From positions 1 to 64,000 of the forward strand of contig QJPP01003463.1 in assembly GCA_003996215.1 (NCBI GenBank): a stretch of DNA of 64,000 bases. Direction: 5' to 3'. This stretch comes from Jaltomata sinuosa. Its lineage: Eukaryota; Streptophyta; Magnoliopsida; Solanales; Solanaceae. This document shows positions 11,514 through 23,294 of the stretch, in pieces; position 1 is the stretch's first letter, and each line of letters starts with the position of its first letter. The position numbers and the translations under genes were made by a program. Under the pieces are notes generated by a model, which was not told the DNA's origin, made no database searches, and saw nothing but the letters and a program-made list of their open reading frames with translations.

Positions 11514-12804
11514 CCTTAATAAATTTTTGAGAAAATTTATCAATATCTAGATTGTGGTATGAAAATGTTTAATGTAAACAATATTTAGTGTGAACCAAGA
11601 TTGCTTCACCTCGTAATAGGTCGATTACAATGGTTATTCACATGAATATAGTCTCTTGTAGGTCATTAAAGGTAGGCAATGATCTTGCAAATATCACTCA
11701 ATATCTTTCAATAGTTGAATGATCTTCCCCTCAATTATTTTCCCAAATATATTAAGTGTGATATAATAGTGATCATATTTCACTAAGTGAATACCTCATA
11801 TCCCTATGTTGATGCATCAAACAAGGTTTAAAGCCTTGATTTCTTATTGGCTAATCCGTTTGAAACCTAACTTGTCTTCCCAGGTGTTAATTAAGGTTTT
11901 TGGTGTTGACTAACATATGAATCCGTCAATCTATAATAAAATGAGAATCAGACAATCACCCATAACCTATACAAGCCTATATTGATGTTTTCAACCCTAA
12001 GAACTCCTCGTTACTTGGATTCATAACCCTGGATATGGTTTTAGCTACTCATGCTTAAGGCAAGAAAAGTAATACAAATTAAGAAAAACATACTCACGCA
12101 TTAATTGGATTGAAGAAAAGAATATGTTCTTGATTTGAATCACAAGTAGCTAAAAGCAATGTCAAAACTAAATTAAATATTATCTTGCGTAATATCTCAA
12201 GTACCGTATAAAAATACATAAGGGTGCTATTTATAGCTTAGCAAAAACTAGATCCTAAATGGGCTTGCAAATAATTTCCTGGTCAATGTTCACAAGTCCC
12301 TTCAAGATTTGTACTGCTTTCCCACAGTTTGCACTCCTCAACCGTGATAAAATCACTAGTAGCATCATATCTATTTAAGTAGTATAGATGTTCCTATGAT
12401 TTATAAATATCTTCTACGACCCATCCTCTGAACCGTGGTAACTCTCAACTCATGCACCAATTTTGTTTAGCAACAACGACTCTCTCTATGATTCATTTTC
12501 CTTATCCACGGTTCATAGAATAAACCATTGAGCAATTCACCAATTTCAACCCTTCTGTTTAATCATCATCGATCTCTTCACAACTCGTACACCAGTTTGA
12601 AAACTTATACTCAATCTATATCGGTCGCACTCCAATTTTGTCGCTCGTAATAAGTCTTTTTTCTATAATTTGTCATCTTTTTGTGTATTTAGCCTGTTTA
12701 CCTGAAAGTCAATAAAAAAAATATCATACACCCAAAATGTACTTAAAACTACAAGGATTTATTGTTAAAAAGCATCAAATATATCGTAAAACCCCAGCAC
12801 ATCA
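11514..12804 (-). mobile_element. 5' LTR of element A, part 2 (outer side)
   Basis: Continues the LTR interrupted at 6418. It shares text with the C LTRs, for example GGCAAGAAAAGTAATAC / AGTAGCTAAAAGCAATG-type blocks, and closes with CCCCAGCACATCA at 12804. It holds no reading frame of note. Confidence 0.6.
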
Positions 12805-13096
12805 ATAAGCTAATAAGAATGGTGAATAGGTTACAGTTTCATATCGTACATGTATTACTTATATGCTCATAAGTCTTTCAATTTTATATCTATTCATATG
12901 AGCTTATGTACTTGTCTACTTTATATTCTGTCTGCTTTACATACCAGTACATGTTGTATATGTACTAATGTCCCTATATTCATAGATGCTGCATTTCTTT
13001 AAATGAAAGATCGGATTCCCAGGGTAGAAGACATCCATGATAAGCTCTACTTCCCCCTTTAGCTGGTATTTAGATAAGCTCTATCTCTATCTGGAG

Positions 13097-13161
<65 letters not shown>

Positions 13162-13612
13162 CATTTTTGGTTATTTACAGGTTGTTAATTGGGTATATCG
13201 AGACCCTGTCCCTATCAATTATTAGGTTTATAAAGTTTTGAACTCCTTAGAAGCTTCTTAGACATTGTATAGTTTCCATGATGTATAGTTTTTGTTCAGA
13301 TGACTCTATAATATGCATATACAGCTCATGTTATTTATTTCGCTCACTTATTATCTTATAGTTTCATATATTTCGTATATTATCTGTATAATAATTGCTC
13401 ATATGGTTCTTCTCTGCCCCTACTATTTATGAGGGACTGGTGAAACAAAATAACTCCTTGGTCGATGTTATGCATAAGACTCCTCATCACTCACCGCCAG
13501 AGCACTGTCACTATAATCACTGCCCCTCTCAGGGACCTCATAATCTCTATCATCATCATCTACAACAGTCGCGGGTCAGGGCAAGAGGAGTAGGCATGTC
13601 ATTATTGAGTGG
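12805..13612 (+). mobile_element. LTR scrap with a TA microsatellite
   Basis: Positions 12930-12995 (TGCTTTACATACCAGTACATG...TATGTACTAATGTCCC...GATGCTGCATTTC) match the R/U5-like block of plant gypsy LTRs, also seen near 3280-3370 and 21425-21480. No ends, primer site or coding sequence are visible. The short frame at 13037 merely reads through the TA repeat. Confidence 0.45.
13101..13160. repeat. TA dinucleotide microsatellite
   Basis: About 30 TA units, interrupted once by a C at 13141. Confidence 0.95.
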
Positions 13613-15009
13613 TGGTTTGAGGCTAAAAATAGTGATTTTATGATATAAATTGCCTCACATTTCACTTGTTTTAAGATGCTTTTGAGCTTACTTTATATGA
13701 AATACGCTTATGTAGCTTGTCTTGATGTGAAGGATGAAAAGTAAAGGATGTTGCACGGATTTGAATCATAATAGAGAAGTTATGGAGCTTTGAAGTTTTG
13801 AGTAGCAGCTGAGAAATATGATTCAGAGCACGTTCATGAATAGGAGATCAAGACGAGAGCTTAACGGAGGCTAAACAATAAAAAAGGGTAAAAAGATACA
13901 CTACGAAAAGGACATGGGTGGCACCCCAAGCACCCCCATATTGCAATGGACTAGAGAGGCATGAGTGGACTGCTAAAAATCACTACGACACCACATAGGT
14001 TCCGCATAGGGAAAGGCTAAAAGTCAAATCGGCCAGGTTTGGCCAATTCAACCCAGAACCCCCCGAAACTCTATAAATACTACTTTTCTTCAGATTTTAA
14101 GGGGGAATAAAATTAGAGGAGAGGGAATCATGAAATTTTGGGAGAACTCTTGACCTAGAAAAAGCTTGAAGCTGCCATAGAGGCAAGAGAACAACGGTTT
14201 ATATCCTTTCTTCTCCATTATATATATTTTTACATGCTTGATTATTTAATTTATAGTAATTTATCCATGTCTATGTAGAGGTACACTTATCATATAAGGT
14301 TGTAGATTTATGATTTTATTGTATGAACTTGATTTGATTTGTTAAGATATTCATCATCGTGCTACGACTTGTTTAGTTGGTTATTTTCTCTTGCTCTTAA
14401 TTATTTGCTTGCTTGATCAACATTCAAATAATATTTATGGTGTGTGGATTGAACTAAGAATAGGAAATTTATGTACAAAATTAGAGAAGGTAGAGCTTGG
14501 TCTTAGAACTCGTAAGGGGGTAACGATTAGTACACATGGATAGGAATATACCCATTAGCCCTGCTTAGTTGATACGGAAGATTAATTGCATGCATTTTAT
14601 TATCGATCGATGACCATAGGAATATAGGCATTAGAAATAGTCGAGTAGGTACAGAGGTAGTTTAGAAAAATGCTCAATATTGCGAATATCAACCCGCAAC
14701 TAGTAACCCAATAAATAATCAGAATCATATCAAGTGATTATTCAACATTATTGATAGCATATCCATATCCCTAGATTGATTTTATCTAATTAATTTCATA
14801 ATAATTCGCTCTTCGTTTGGTAAATTGTTCATTATTTAACCTATCGCTATCCTTAGTTCAAATAATCTATCAATCTATCACTAGTTTTTATATCTTAAAT
14901 AGATAACTAATATTAACCGATAAGTCTTTGTGGGTACGATATTTGGCTTTATAATAATCTTATATTACTTGTACAATTACGTACATTTGAGTGTGCATTA
15001 GATGCAACA
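13613..15009 (+). mobile_element. 5' LTR of host element H
   Basis: Starts TGGTTTGAGGCTAAAAATAG, homologous to TGATGTGAGGCTAAAAGTAG at 52318, and ends GATGCAACA just before the primer site (about 1.4 kb). About 14050-14200 (CTATAAATACTACTTTTC, then an A/G-rich run) could be the promoter/R region: CTATAAATA is a good TATA box. Confidence 0.65.
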
Positions 15010-15015
15010 AGTTTT

Positions 15016-15033
15016 TGGCGTTGTTGTCGGGGA
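15016..15033 (+). other. Primer binding site, tRNA-Asp-like (element H)
   Basis: TGGCGTTGTTGTCGGGGA differs from the usual TGGCGCCGTTGCCGGGGA at three positions, all C-to-T, as expected from cytosine deamination. It fixes H as plus-strand. Confidence 0.7.
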
Positions 15034-15426
15034 CTTAGAAATTAACAGTTTTTTTATATTAAACTTTTCTTTTTATCGATTTATGTTTTATTTTAATTTT
15101 ATTTATCTTATTGAATTTTTTACATATTTGTTGAAAAAGAAAAAAAAATATTGTGCTATCCTTCTTAACATATCATCTAGGAATAGAAATTGGTTGAAGG
15201 ATTGGTATTCATATATTGATATTTCTTATATGTACTGTGGAAGACCACAGTTGGATATAAATTATCATAATTTTCTCGGGAGAGGGCTTTGTGCACCTTT
15301 CTAATCCTTTGCGAGGAATTTTTATAGTATATGTGATCGTTTGAGTGATCATTGAAATTATTGTGCTAATTGTTATTTCACATGCCTGATCTACTATTAT
15401 GATTCTTCTGTTGTATATGATATTGA

Positions 15427-16317
15427 AGGGGTAGTAAAGTGAAGAATGTAGAAAGTCATGCTCAGACAAATAATTTGATAAGACAGATACAGGAGTGCAC
15501 TGCATTATTGCGGGAACAGACTGAGGAAATTAAGAAAGGAAGAGAAAGGTTTAAGGCTGAACTCTCAGAAATAAAGTCTAAGGCTAAAATAGGTAATGAT
15601 CTGCAAGTTATAGACTTAGTTAATACTAAGGATGAACCTCCAAAAGAAGTGAATGAGCTTTTGCAAGAAGTTGACTTTGATGAAGCGGAAGTAGTGAGTC
15701 AATCTTGCCTCGAGAAACAAGCTTCACGAATGAGATTTCATGAGTATCTTCATTATGATCTTACATATGTGACCACATAAATTATAAAAGACAGAACTGA
15801 ACTCACACAAGAAGTAGACTATTTTAGCTCAGATATCCATGATATACAGACTCACTTGAATCAAAAGTTTAAAGCGTCTGATGCCCAACCACCAATTGTT
15901 ATGGGTACTGGCCAACTTTTGGAGCAGAAAGAAAAATTTCAACCATTAAAGTATTCTCTTTTAATCGAGGAGGTATGCAAAAGTGAGAATATCGAAGAAA
16001 ATAAAGTTTTAGAATTGAGTCTTGTTAGACCCCATTCTAAGCACTTTTCAACATTGTGTTTGGTTGGAGATATGAAAATTGAGCCTTCCAAACCAATAAA
16101 AAAATTTATGGATGAGGAACAAGTCCCTTATATTCTAAAATTTGACATGTCAAAAAGACAAAATGACATTCCTCACTTAAGGTCCAAGAAGCACAAGAGG
16201 CAACATCTATGGCTTGGTACCTTCACACTTATACCACCGCCCCTTAAGCGTAGCAGAAAATTAGAAAAAAAGTTTGGAGTGATATTTATATCCTCAAAGT
16301 GGAAGGAAATATGGTAA
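15427..16317 (+). pseudogene. Gag-position reading frame of element H with a single in-frame stop
   Basis: One frame stays open from 15427 to 16317 except for TAA at 15778-15780. There is no ATG at the expected start: codon 15439 is GTG where ATG would fit, giving (M)KNVESHAQTNNLIRQIQEC. The N-terminal half is highly charged and probably coiled-coil (RQIQECTALLREQTEEIKKG). The C-terminal half has IEPSKPIKKFMDEEQVPYI, then LGTFTLIPPPLKRSRKLEKK, ending SSKWKEIW. No CCHC zinc knuckle or known catalytic motif is visible. Its place shortly after the primer site suggests a gag-derived or replacement structural protein, but I do not recognise the family. It is the best-preserved frame in H. Function unknown. 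Confidence 0.45.
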
Positions 16318-16332
16318 GCATGATGGGTTGTG

Positions 16333-16390
16333 CCGCAATAATAAATTAGGCACTTTGAGAGGTAACCCAAGTTGTAACAGAGGTAGTTTT
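16333..16390 (+). repeat. Conserved Athila 3'-noncoding phrase (GCCGCAATAATAAATTAGGC...)
   Basis: TGCCGCAATAATAAATTAGG, then CACTTTGAGAGGTAACCCAAG, is the plus-strand counterpart of the minus-strand phrase in C (CTTGGGTTACCTCCCAAGCAG, CACCTAATTTAAC at 24745-24780; also 36590-36745). Its polarity agrees with H being plus-strand. Downstream, TTTAAGTGCGGGGTAGG at 16630-16650 is the usual purine-rich companion. Confidence 0.55.
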
Positions 16391-17843
16391 TTATTTTTAT
16401 TTTATTTTTAGTATAACATTTGTTTTTGTATTTGTATGTGTGCAAATCAGGAGAAGTCTGAATATCTGGATTTGGAAGCTAAGGATCATGAAGGAAAATC
16501 ATGTGTGGGTCATCTACCTCTTTGATAAAAATATTAAGAGAAAGAAATATTGTTAGCTAGGCCCTAGAGGGCTTCAGGGAGTATTCTTAACCCTCTGTTT
16601 TACCTTATTTGATGCTTTGGGGACAAAACATGACTTTAAGTGCGGGGTAGGATATCTTCTGATCATTGATTATTGTTAAGGGTGAAGTATGCTATAAGAT
16701 TTAGAGTTTCTATATTTGTTTTTAGTTTCTTGCTTTTGTAACGACCGGATCCGTTGTTATTCCAAAAACCATAATATCGTAAAATTTTGGGAATGATTAA
16801 AATATGTTTTGTATTAAGCAGGGTTGACGTGACAGAAAATTTATAATTTTGAAATTTAGTTCGGGCTGACGTCACTTCACTATAGCAGTATTTATTCCGC
16901 TATAGCGAAATGATGGGAAGCAGTAGCCTCAGAATGAGTTTTTAATAAAAGACTTCTCCTCCTCAGTTGAAAAACATACGAGAGTTTCTCCAAAAACCCT
17001 ACTAAGCTGCTCCAGGTCTTGGGGGCCATGAGGAGAAGGGATTATGGCTGAAGGGACACAGAACAACGGAATTCGGGACCTTCATCCAGCTAGGAATACC
17101 TTCACAGAGCCAAAAAATGCAGGGTGCAACTGCTTGGCATCCAGGTAGGCTAGGTTTTCTTATTGAGTAGATTGACCTATTTACATTTTTATACTTATTG
17201 TATAGTTGAAAAGGAGAATCCACGGTTAGGCCTCCAGGCACGGAGTCTGGTGGATTATGGTGTTGGATATGTGTGAACTAGGATTTAGTTGGAAAGGATT
17301 GTTGTGTTGTCGTGTTTCGGGCTGTACATGTTTATTTAGGCAGGGAAAAATGATAGAATCCAGGGACTGGGATATCAGGAAGATTCGGGGAACCGGAAAT
17401 GCCCGGGTAACTAAATGGCTAGATAAAAAGGGAAATCCTAGATAAGGATTCAGAAAAATGAATATACTAGTAATGAGTGGTTTAATTGCTAAGGCTAAGG
17501 GGCATTTTTCTCATATTGCAGTATTTAAGGAGGAGTTCGGGAATCAATGTATCTACTAAATGTGTGTTAAAAAGGGGTGAACGGGGGTTTGGTTTTTGGA
17601 CGGGACCCAAGGTTGATTTACATACCCGGGGTAAGGGAAGGTGATGGTTGTTGATTTCTAATACGCATTATGTGTTCACGTACTATTTCATAGTAGTGTA
17701 TGAGTTGCATGTTTAGGGAATGAATTGTGAATGTCTAGTTGTTCGGTAATCACTCTTGTGAAATGAACTTATTTTGTTTGCTTGTTGGTTTTACAAGTAT
17801 GTTTGTTCATTGGTTGTGATTGATTTGGACTTTTTATGACATT

Positions 17844-18000
17844 TGGTTGGCTCGGGTACCACACCTAGTATGGGAATTACTAATGGTTAGCTCGGGTGCC
17901 ACGCCTGGTATAGGTATACTAATGGTTGGCTCTGGTATCACGCTTCATATAGGAATTCTTAATGGTTGGCTTGGGTACCATGCCTGGTATATGTTGTTTT
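17844..18000 (+). repeat. Four units of a ~40-bp tandem repeat
   Basis: Units start at 17844, 17884, 17923 and 17963 with TGGTTGGCTCGGGTACCACG and continue CCTGGTATAGG. The reverse complement recurs at 62745-62888 and 63707-63848, linking this LTR to the minus-strand LTR at the window's right end. Confidence 0.85.
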
Positions 18001-18489
18001 AATTGCATTATTGTATTCTTTTGATGGTTCCATGAGTGGACCAGGTTGTATTCTTGAATTGTGAATTCTGTATATGGTCTATGAGAGGCCGGGTGATTCT
18101 ACGTAAATGTGAGGTTATTCTTAGGGTAGACTGGTATTGCTTGTTTAACACTTAGGTGTTTTTTGGGGGATCCCAGGGTAGGTTCGGGCTATGTGGAACA
18201 GAAATGTTTATTGTTGTCTTTAATTGTGGATCATGGTTATAAAGTGGACTACATGTGGTTGATATTCTAGGGGATGACTGAGATTCTAGCATTGTGTAAC
18301 TAGCTAGTGTTATCATTTGGAGAATTGTCTAGGGACCCTTGAGAGGACCGGATACTTGTGAGTGGTACCATGAGGGTAGTTGGTCTGGATTGGCTGTTTG
18401 TGGATTGGTTCTGGGTGTTTAGCCATAAGGGTTGACTAGAAGAACGGAGTGGCAGTCCGGGTCTGGGCTAGGTGGTTGGACTAGTGTGA

Positions 18490-18672
18490 GGTGACTTGGG
18501 AAGTTTAAGGTCAAGGTGACTTGGGAAGTCTAAGGTTAAGGTGACTTGGGAAGTCTAAGGTCAAGGTGACTTGGGAATTCTAAGGTTAAGGTGACTTGGG
18601 AAGTCTAACGTCAAGGTGACCTGGGAAGTCTAAGGTTAAGGTGACTTGGGAAGTCTAAGGTTAGTGTGACTC
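18490..18672 (+). repeat. 25-bp tandem repeat, about seven units, alternating types
   Basis: Unit GGTGACTTGGGAAGTCTAAG plus GTCAA or GTTAA starts every 25 bp from 18490 to 18640. The ending alternates TCAA, TTAA, TCAA, TTAA, TCAA, TTAA, then TTAG, i.e. a 50-bp higher-order unit. A decayed eighth unit follows. Confidence 0.9.
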
Positions 18673-19445
18673 GCAAAGTCTTAGGGGCTAGGTTTCAGAG
18701 TCCCGAGTGAGGGAGTTAGCAGCGAAAGGAGTAGGAAGGGCTAAGACAGAATCTGTAAGTAGATGGGTGTTGATATTGGGCTGGATAAGGGTGAATGTTG
18801 GAGGATGGGACTACATTGGTTAATTTCATTCTTTCCCTGATTTTCTTATATAATGGTATGAGTGATTTGGGTCGATCGATGATGCCTACTAGTATGTGTT
18901 TTTGTATTGATTCTACTCTTGCTATACCTTTTTGGTATAGTCTGGTTGCAGAGTTGGTAATGTTTCGTATGTACAGGATGATGAAAATCTTCAGCAGCTT
19001 CTACTCCTTGTCTCTATGGTGGGAGCTGTGTCACCTTACTTTTCTTGTGTAAATCTTGTAGTAGCTCTTGTACCTGTTTAGGCTAGATCCTAGGGAGGGT
19101 TATTTTCCAGTTGTAAGGATGGGGTTTTTGTATTCCTTTGTAAAGGGTTTCTTAATTTTAAATGTTGTAAAGGTTTTTCCATGTAGGAGGATTTTATGGT
19201 TAAACTTGATTTTCTGCATTTACCTGTTGGAATGGATGGTAAGGGTTCATCTATCTAGGTGCATAGAGTAGGCGCCCGCACGGCCCGGTATGTTGGGTCG
19301 TGATAGCTTTATATGAGAAATTTTGAAAAAAAAATGAAAAAACTTTAAAAACACAAAAAGATTTTTTTATTTGTTCCTTAGAGTATAATAGTTTTTATTA
19401 GTTTTTAGTTTTCTTTTATTTATTTAGAATAGTGTACTTTGCCCA

Positions 19446-19555
19446 TGATACACCTAATTATACCTCCAAAAAGAAGTATAAAATGGTCGAGTTTCAAAAA
19501 CAGAACCTAACCAAGATTAGACTCAATCTCACTGGGAATATGATTGGACCTAAGT
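19446..19555 (-). mobile_element. 3' LTR of element C, outer piece
   Basis: TGATACACCTAATTATACCTCC parallels TAATACGCTCAAATTACACCTCC at 42510. Both continue into CAGAACCTAACCAAG/AAACTAACCAAG and GGGAATATGRTTGGACC. It is broken at TAAGT (19551-19555) by the solo LTR. Confidence 0.75.
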
Positions 19556-21841
19556 TGTAACACCCTGACAATTCAAAGATAATGACCTGAAACATTTCCA
19601 TGAGTGTAATAATCATTTATCTAGTATGCTGAGTGCTTTGAATGTGAATCATGTTCATAAGAAGCTCTTATCAGCAAGTTAAGTTGAAAGCACCCCAACC
19701 GATTAAGTTCTCACGTAAGATTCGACTATGGTCAACTTAAAACGATCATTACTCCTAGCATATGAAAAGTTAGGTGGCCACCAAATTAAAGTTCTTCAAG
19801 TCTTCTTTTAAACGCCACCGATTGCGTGTTAATCCGAGCCCGAAGTAAAAGGTTATGCTCAATTTACCAAGAAGACATTTGTCTACCTAAGGATGAAGAC
19901 TCTACTGACGAGTCATCACACTTGTGATGATTCATCAAGGCAACCGTCAGCTTAACTAGAAAGTCTAAAATTTTGGTCATGCTTGACGGTTTGAGTGACG
20001 ACTCATCAAGGGTCTGACGATTCGTTACCTAAACTGTTAGACATACCCGTTCTGCACTGTTAATGCATTTCTAAGGGCAATCTCATCCTAGGACTTTTGG
20101 ATACTCATTTTAAATATTCTAAACACAATTTCGACTATTAGAAACACCTATAAAATGCTATATTTTCTTCTTCTCTCTCAATAAACTTCTAGGGTTCAAG
20201 AAAGCTCAAGAAGGGGCAATTCCATCAAAAGTCTTCTCCAATATTCTCCTTCCAAGGTTTTCTTCTCTTCCAAAAGGTATGTAAAGCTAATATTTTTGTG
20301 TGGGAACCCCATTCTCTCCACAACCAAGTTATATTTTTAATTTAGGCTGTGAATCATGTAAGGGTTTTTAAGAGTTCAAATCCTTGAGTTTAATTCTTGA
20401 TCTCTTGATGAAATTTCTTGAACTTTCTATGATTCTTAGTGAGAATTACATGAGTTTGGAGTCTTTACCCTCTATTTTATTCCTAATATATGTTCATTGA
20501 TTCTTCCAAGAAACTTATGATCAATTTCCCTTATGAATTTTAATGTCTATTTGTATTTTAAAAAATTATTTACGTGTTTATTGGAATTGATTTATATTTT
20601 TCTAGAAAGATTTGTTTAAGATTTTCAAGTTTATGTTTATGTAAAGTTTACAAGAATTCTTATGTTATTATTATGACTTAAAAAGTGAAGAAGTTTATCG
20701 TATCTTGAGAGTCAAAGCAAAGTTAAAGAGATTTAGAGTCAAGGCTCACAAAGATAGATATATTCATGATACGATTTTTTGAGCAAACATGAATTTCAGA
20801 AAGTGTTTTAAGACTTATTTTATGAGCATATAGTATGTTTTTGGGAGAACTATTTAGTACCTAGAAGGGTATGTGTTTAGACAACACATGCCCCAAAACT
20901 ACGTTGCCACCGTAGGATAAGATCATCTACAGATAGGGAAACTCCTCTATTATTTATAGCTTTTGGGCTCAGCTTTGGGATCCCCAGATTATGTTTTGTC
21001 TTATACCTCGGCAAGGTATAGGATGGCTCTACCAACAAGGGAAAATCATTGGGTTTCGGAAACGTGGACAAGACGTTGTACTCCATGATGCTCACATAGT
21101 TTATGTCGGTTAAGAGAAACTCTCCAAGAAGAAAACTTACTTATTTCAAGATAATATGTGTTTGGCCAAGACCACCAGTTTAAAGAGAGTTTTTATAAAT
21201 CATTGTTTTCAAGTTTTTTCCAGACTTTAGTTATTCAATTTCTAGTTTGAGTTTTAGTTTTAATAAAATGTTTTAAGAAAGTTTTACTTATATTACTTTG
21301 AGTTTCAACATTCAGGTCAATCATTCTTATTTTCAGTTACTCAGCTTTGTCTATGGTTATATTGTTCATGCCTCATTTTTTCATCTTTATCAGCTCAGAT
21401 ATTAGTACTGCTTCACTTTACTGTTTTACATTCCAGTACATTCAAAGTACTGATGCCTCTTTTTGGCACTACATCATTAGATGATGTAGCCCTCAGCTTT
21501 TAGATATGCAGGTTCCTGAGTAGACTCTTCAGTAGGCTATACCATCAGCTTGAGTGAATTCTCAATATTCTCGAGCACTTAGCAAGTAACATGAGAATTC
21601 ATAGACAGAGTCAAGTCAAGTAAGTTGTAACCAGTTGTTAAACATTTATTCTTTTCAGTTAATAAAAAATTATATTATTTTATTTCATCTTATTTTCAAA
21701 GATTATCCCATGTTTCCATCTTTCACAATTTTTATTAAAAAGTTCAGCTTTATTAGTTGTATGCCAGACTAAGTGGTTTTCTCGGGCCATTCATGGTTTC
21801 GGGTGTCAGTTACATCCAGGGTGTAGGTTCGGGTTGTGACA
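19556..21841 (+). mobile_element. Solo LTR inside the 3' LTR of C
   Basis: TGTAACACCCTGACA...GGGTTGTGACA, 2286 bp, bounded by perfect TAAGT duplications (19551-19555, 21842-21846). The uninterrupted target is visible in the 5' LTR of C near 42611 (GGACCTAAGCCAACTATGAG), an independent confirmation of the boundaries. Its plus-strand end (GGGTGTCAGTTACATCCAGG) resembles the end of the LTR at 3912. A TATAAAATG at about 20151, followed by a CT-rich leader, may be the promoter. The frame at 20877-21095 is not recognisable. Confidence 0.9.
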
Positions 21842-21846
21842 TAAGT

Positions 21847-23294
21847 CAACTATACGTATTTGCGCTCTTAGCTGTCTTATTTCCCTAATGGGGGTATTTA
21901 TTATAACAAGTAATGTTTGTAAAGAAAACTTTAACAAGTAACATAGTATCAGTTTCAATTATCATGAATCAGTGACAGAAGTGACTAGTGTAGTGTTCTC
22001 CATGAGTTCATAATGCAGTAAGGTATTGTACTAGCAATCTTGTCTAGTACTTTGCATGCAAGATTAGTAAGTTAAGCTCAACACGTATGGTCAAGAAGAT
22101 AGAAGAATGACACCACACAATTTGGTCAGTCTACGGGTGTTTGCTTTATTACCCTTACTAGTGATCCCAGAATAGCTATTCCCTGACAAGGTCAAGCTAT
22201 TAGATGAGGGTTGATAGCCTTAAATCTCCATTGTATAATCCATTTTCCAATTCTTTACTCCCTTGGTTCGGCAAGTAAGAATAAGGTGAGTTCTAACGTT
22301 GTGCACCGATAAAAAGAAATCAAGGCGAAAGGAAGAACAATACATGCATGAACACCATTCAAGAATTACTAAGTACTTTGCCTACTTTGTTAATCTGTCA
22401 TAGTTTTCACAACCCTTGTTGTGGATTTAGCTACTCATGTTTGTAAGAAAATAATTAGATTCAGATGAAAAAATCATAATTATAACTTACAAGATGAATA
22501 AAAGAAATCCAGAATCTTGAATTGTCGAGAACACTTCAATAACCAAGAATCAATGATTGAAATCTTAAAAGTATGTAAGAAAAATGTTAACAATATAGTA
22601 AGTTGTCCCAAAAGATGAGTAAACGCTAAAATAAACCCTAGGGAAAGTATTTATTGACAAAAAGATCAAATCCTACAAAAACTGGGAAAGCTGGATGCAG
22701 CACTTTCGACGGGAAGATCCCACGGGCCATCATGGTTCCCATGGCCTGTCGTGGATGGCTATCAGCATTTCTTCTCTTTGTGTTATGCTTGATGTCTAGT
22801 TCCCACGGCCAAAGCTGACAGGTTGTCGTGGTTCGCATGACCCATTGGAGTCTATCTTTGCCCAGGGTCCTTTAGGTTCATAAGCTCTGCCTCATTCTGA
22901 CGGTTGGTCCTGACATCCCGCGACAGGTCCCACGGCCTATTTTTGTTAGGCATTTGGTATTTGCTCTTTGCAAACCTTTACTAGCAGAATAATACAACCA
23001 CTTCTAACGGCCCGTGGCAAGTACGACGGCCCATCACAGTTGGTCATTGGGTGTAAATGCCTTGTAATCCTTTCTGGTTCGTTCCCACGACCACTTCTGA
23101 TGGGAAGTGGTGGGTCCGACAGCCTGTGAGGCTTTGGTTTTATGCTAGAAGTAGCAAAACTCTTGTCTTTTTGTTTTCCAAGTTCTTTTCCATGCACAAG
23201 TAGCAAACGAGCATCATAGCCGTCAAAACACACTTAAGAACTCCTAAAATATTTAGTTTTAAGTATCGAAAGTATTGTGAAATCTGGTACATCA
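21847..23294 (-). mobile_element. 3' LTR of element C, inner piece
   Basis: Homologous to 42618-43888 over its length (TTATTTCCCTAATGG..., TATCAGTTTCAATTATCAT, GGTCAAGCTATTAGATGAG), ending GGTACATCA at 23294. It contains many CCCACGG/CCGTGG motifs (22690-23130). It retains about 170 bp (around 23010-23200) that the 5' LTR has lost. Confidence 0.75.

Larger units (their letters stand above)
3913..12804 (-). mobile_element. Athila-type LTR element A, 3'-truncated and split by element K
   Basis: Read on the minus strand this is 5' LTR (12804-11514 plus 6418-6264), a tRNA-Asp-like primer site (6258-6241), a gag remnant, then the end of a protease domain, where it stops abruptly at 3912. Reverse transcriptase, integrase and the 3' LTR are absent. 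The 5' LTR is interrupted by element K at 6419-11508. The right LTR edge reads CCCCAGCACATCA, i.e. TGATGTGCTGGGG on the minus strand. That edge resembles the 3' LTR edge of element C (GGTACATCA, ending 23294), which places A and C in related families. Confidence 0.7.
16737..19305 (+). mobile_element. Solo LTR, long form of the K family
   Basis: TGTAACGACCGGATCC...GTTGGGTCGTGATA, 2569 bp, flanked by perfect 5-bp duplications GCTTT (16732-16736 and 19306-19310). No internal domain is present, so it is the product of LTR-LTR recombination. Its first ~550 bp (including CCGCTATAGCG near 16900) and last ~150 bp (ATTTACCTGTTGGAATGG...GGCGCCCGCACGG) match the K LTRs. The middle contains two tandem arrays and no conserved protein; the frames at 18795-19271 are probably fortuitous. 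Confidence 0.85.

Noticed and set aside
13037..13225. 62-residue frame on plus
   Set aside because: Formed by reading through a TA microsatellite; Ile-Tyr repeats only.
18490..18672. CRISPR-like array
   Set aside because: Units are contiguous with no spacers, inside a plant LTR; ordinary tandem repeat.
18795..19271. Two adjacent plus frames suggesting a small gene
   Set aside because: They lie inside the solo LTR between its tandem arrays and its end, with no recognisable motif.
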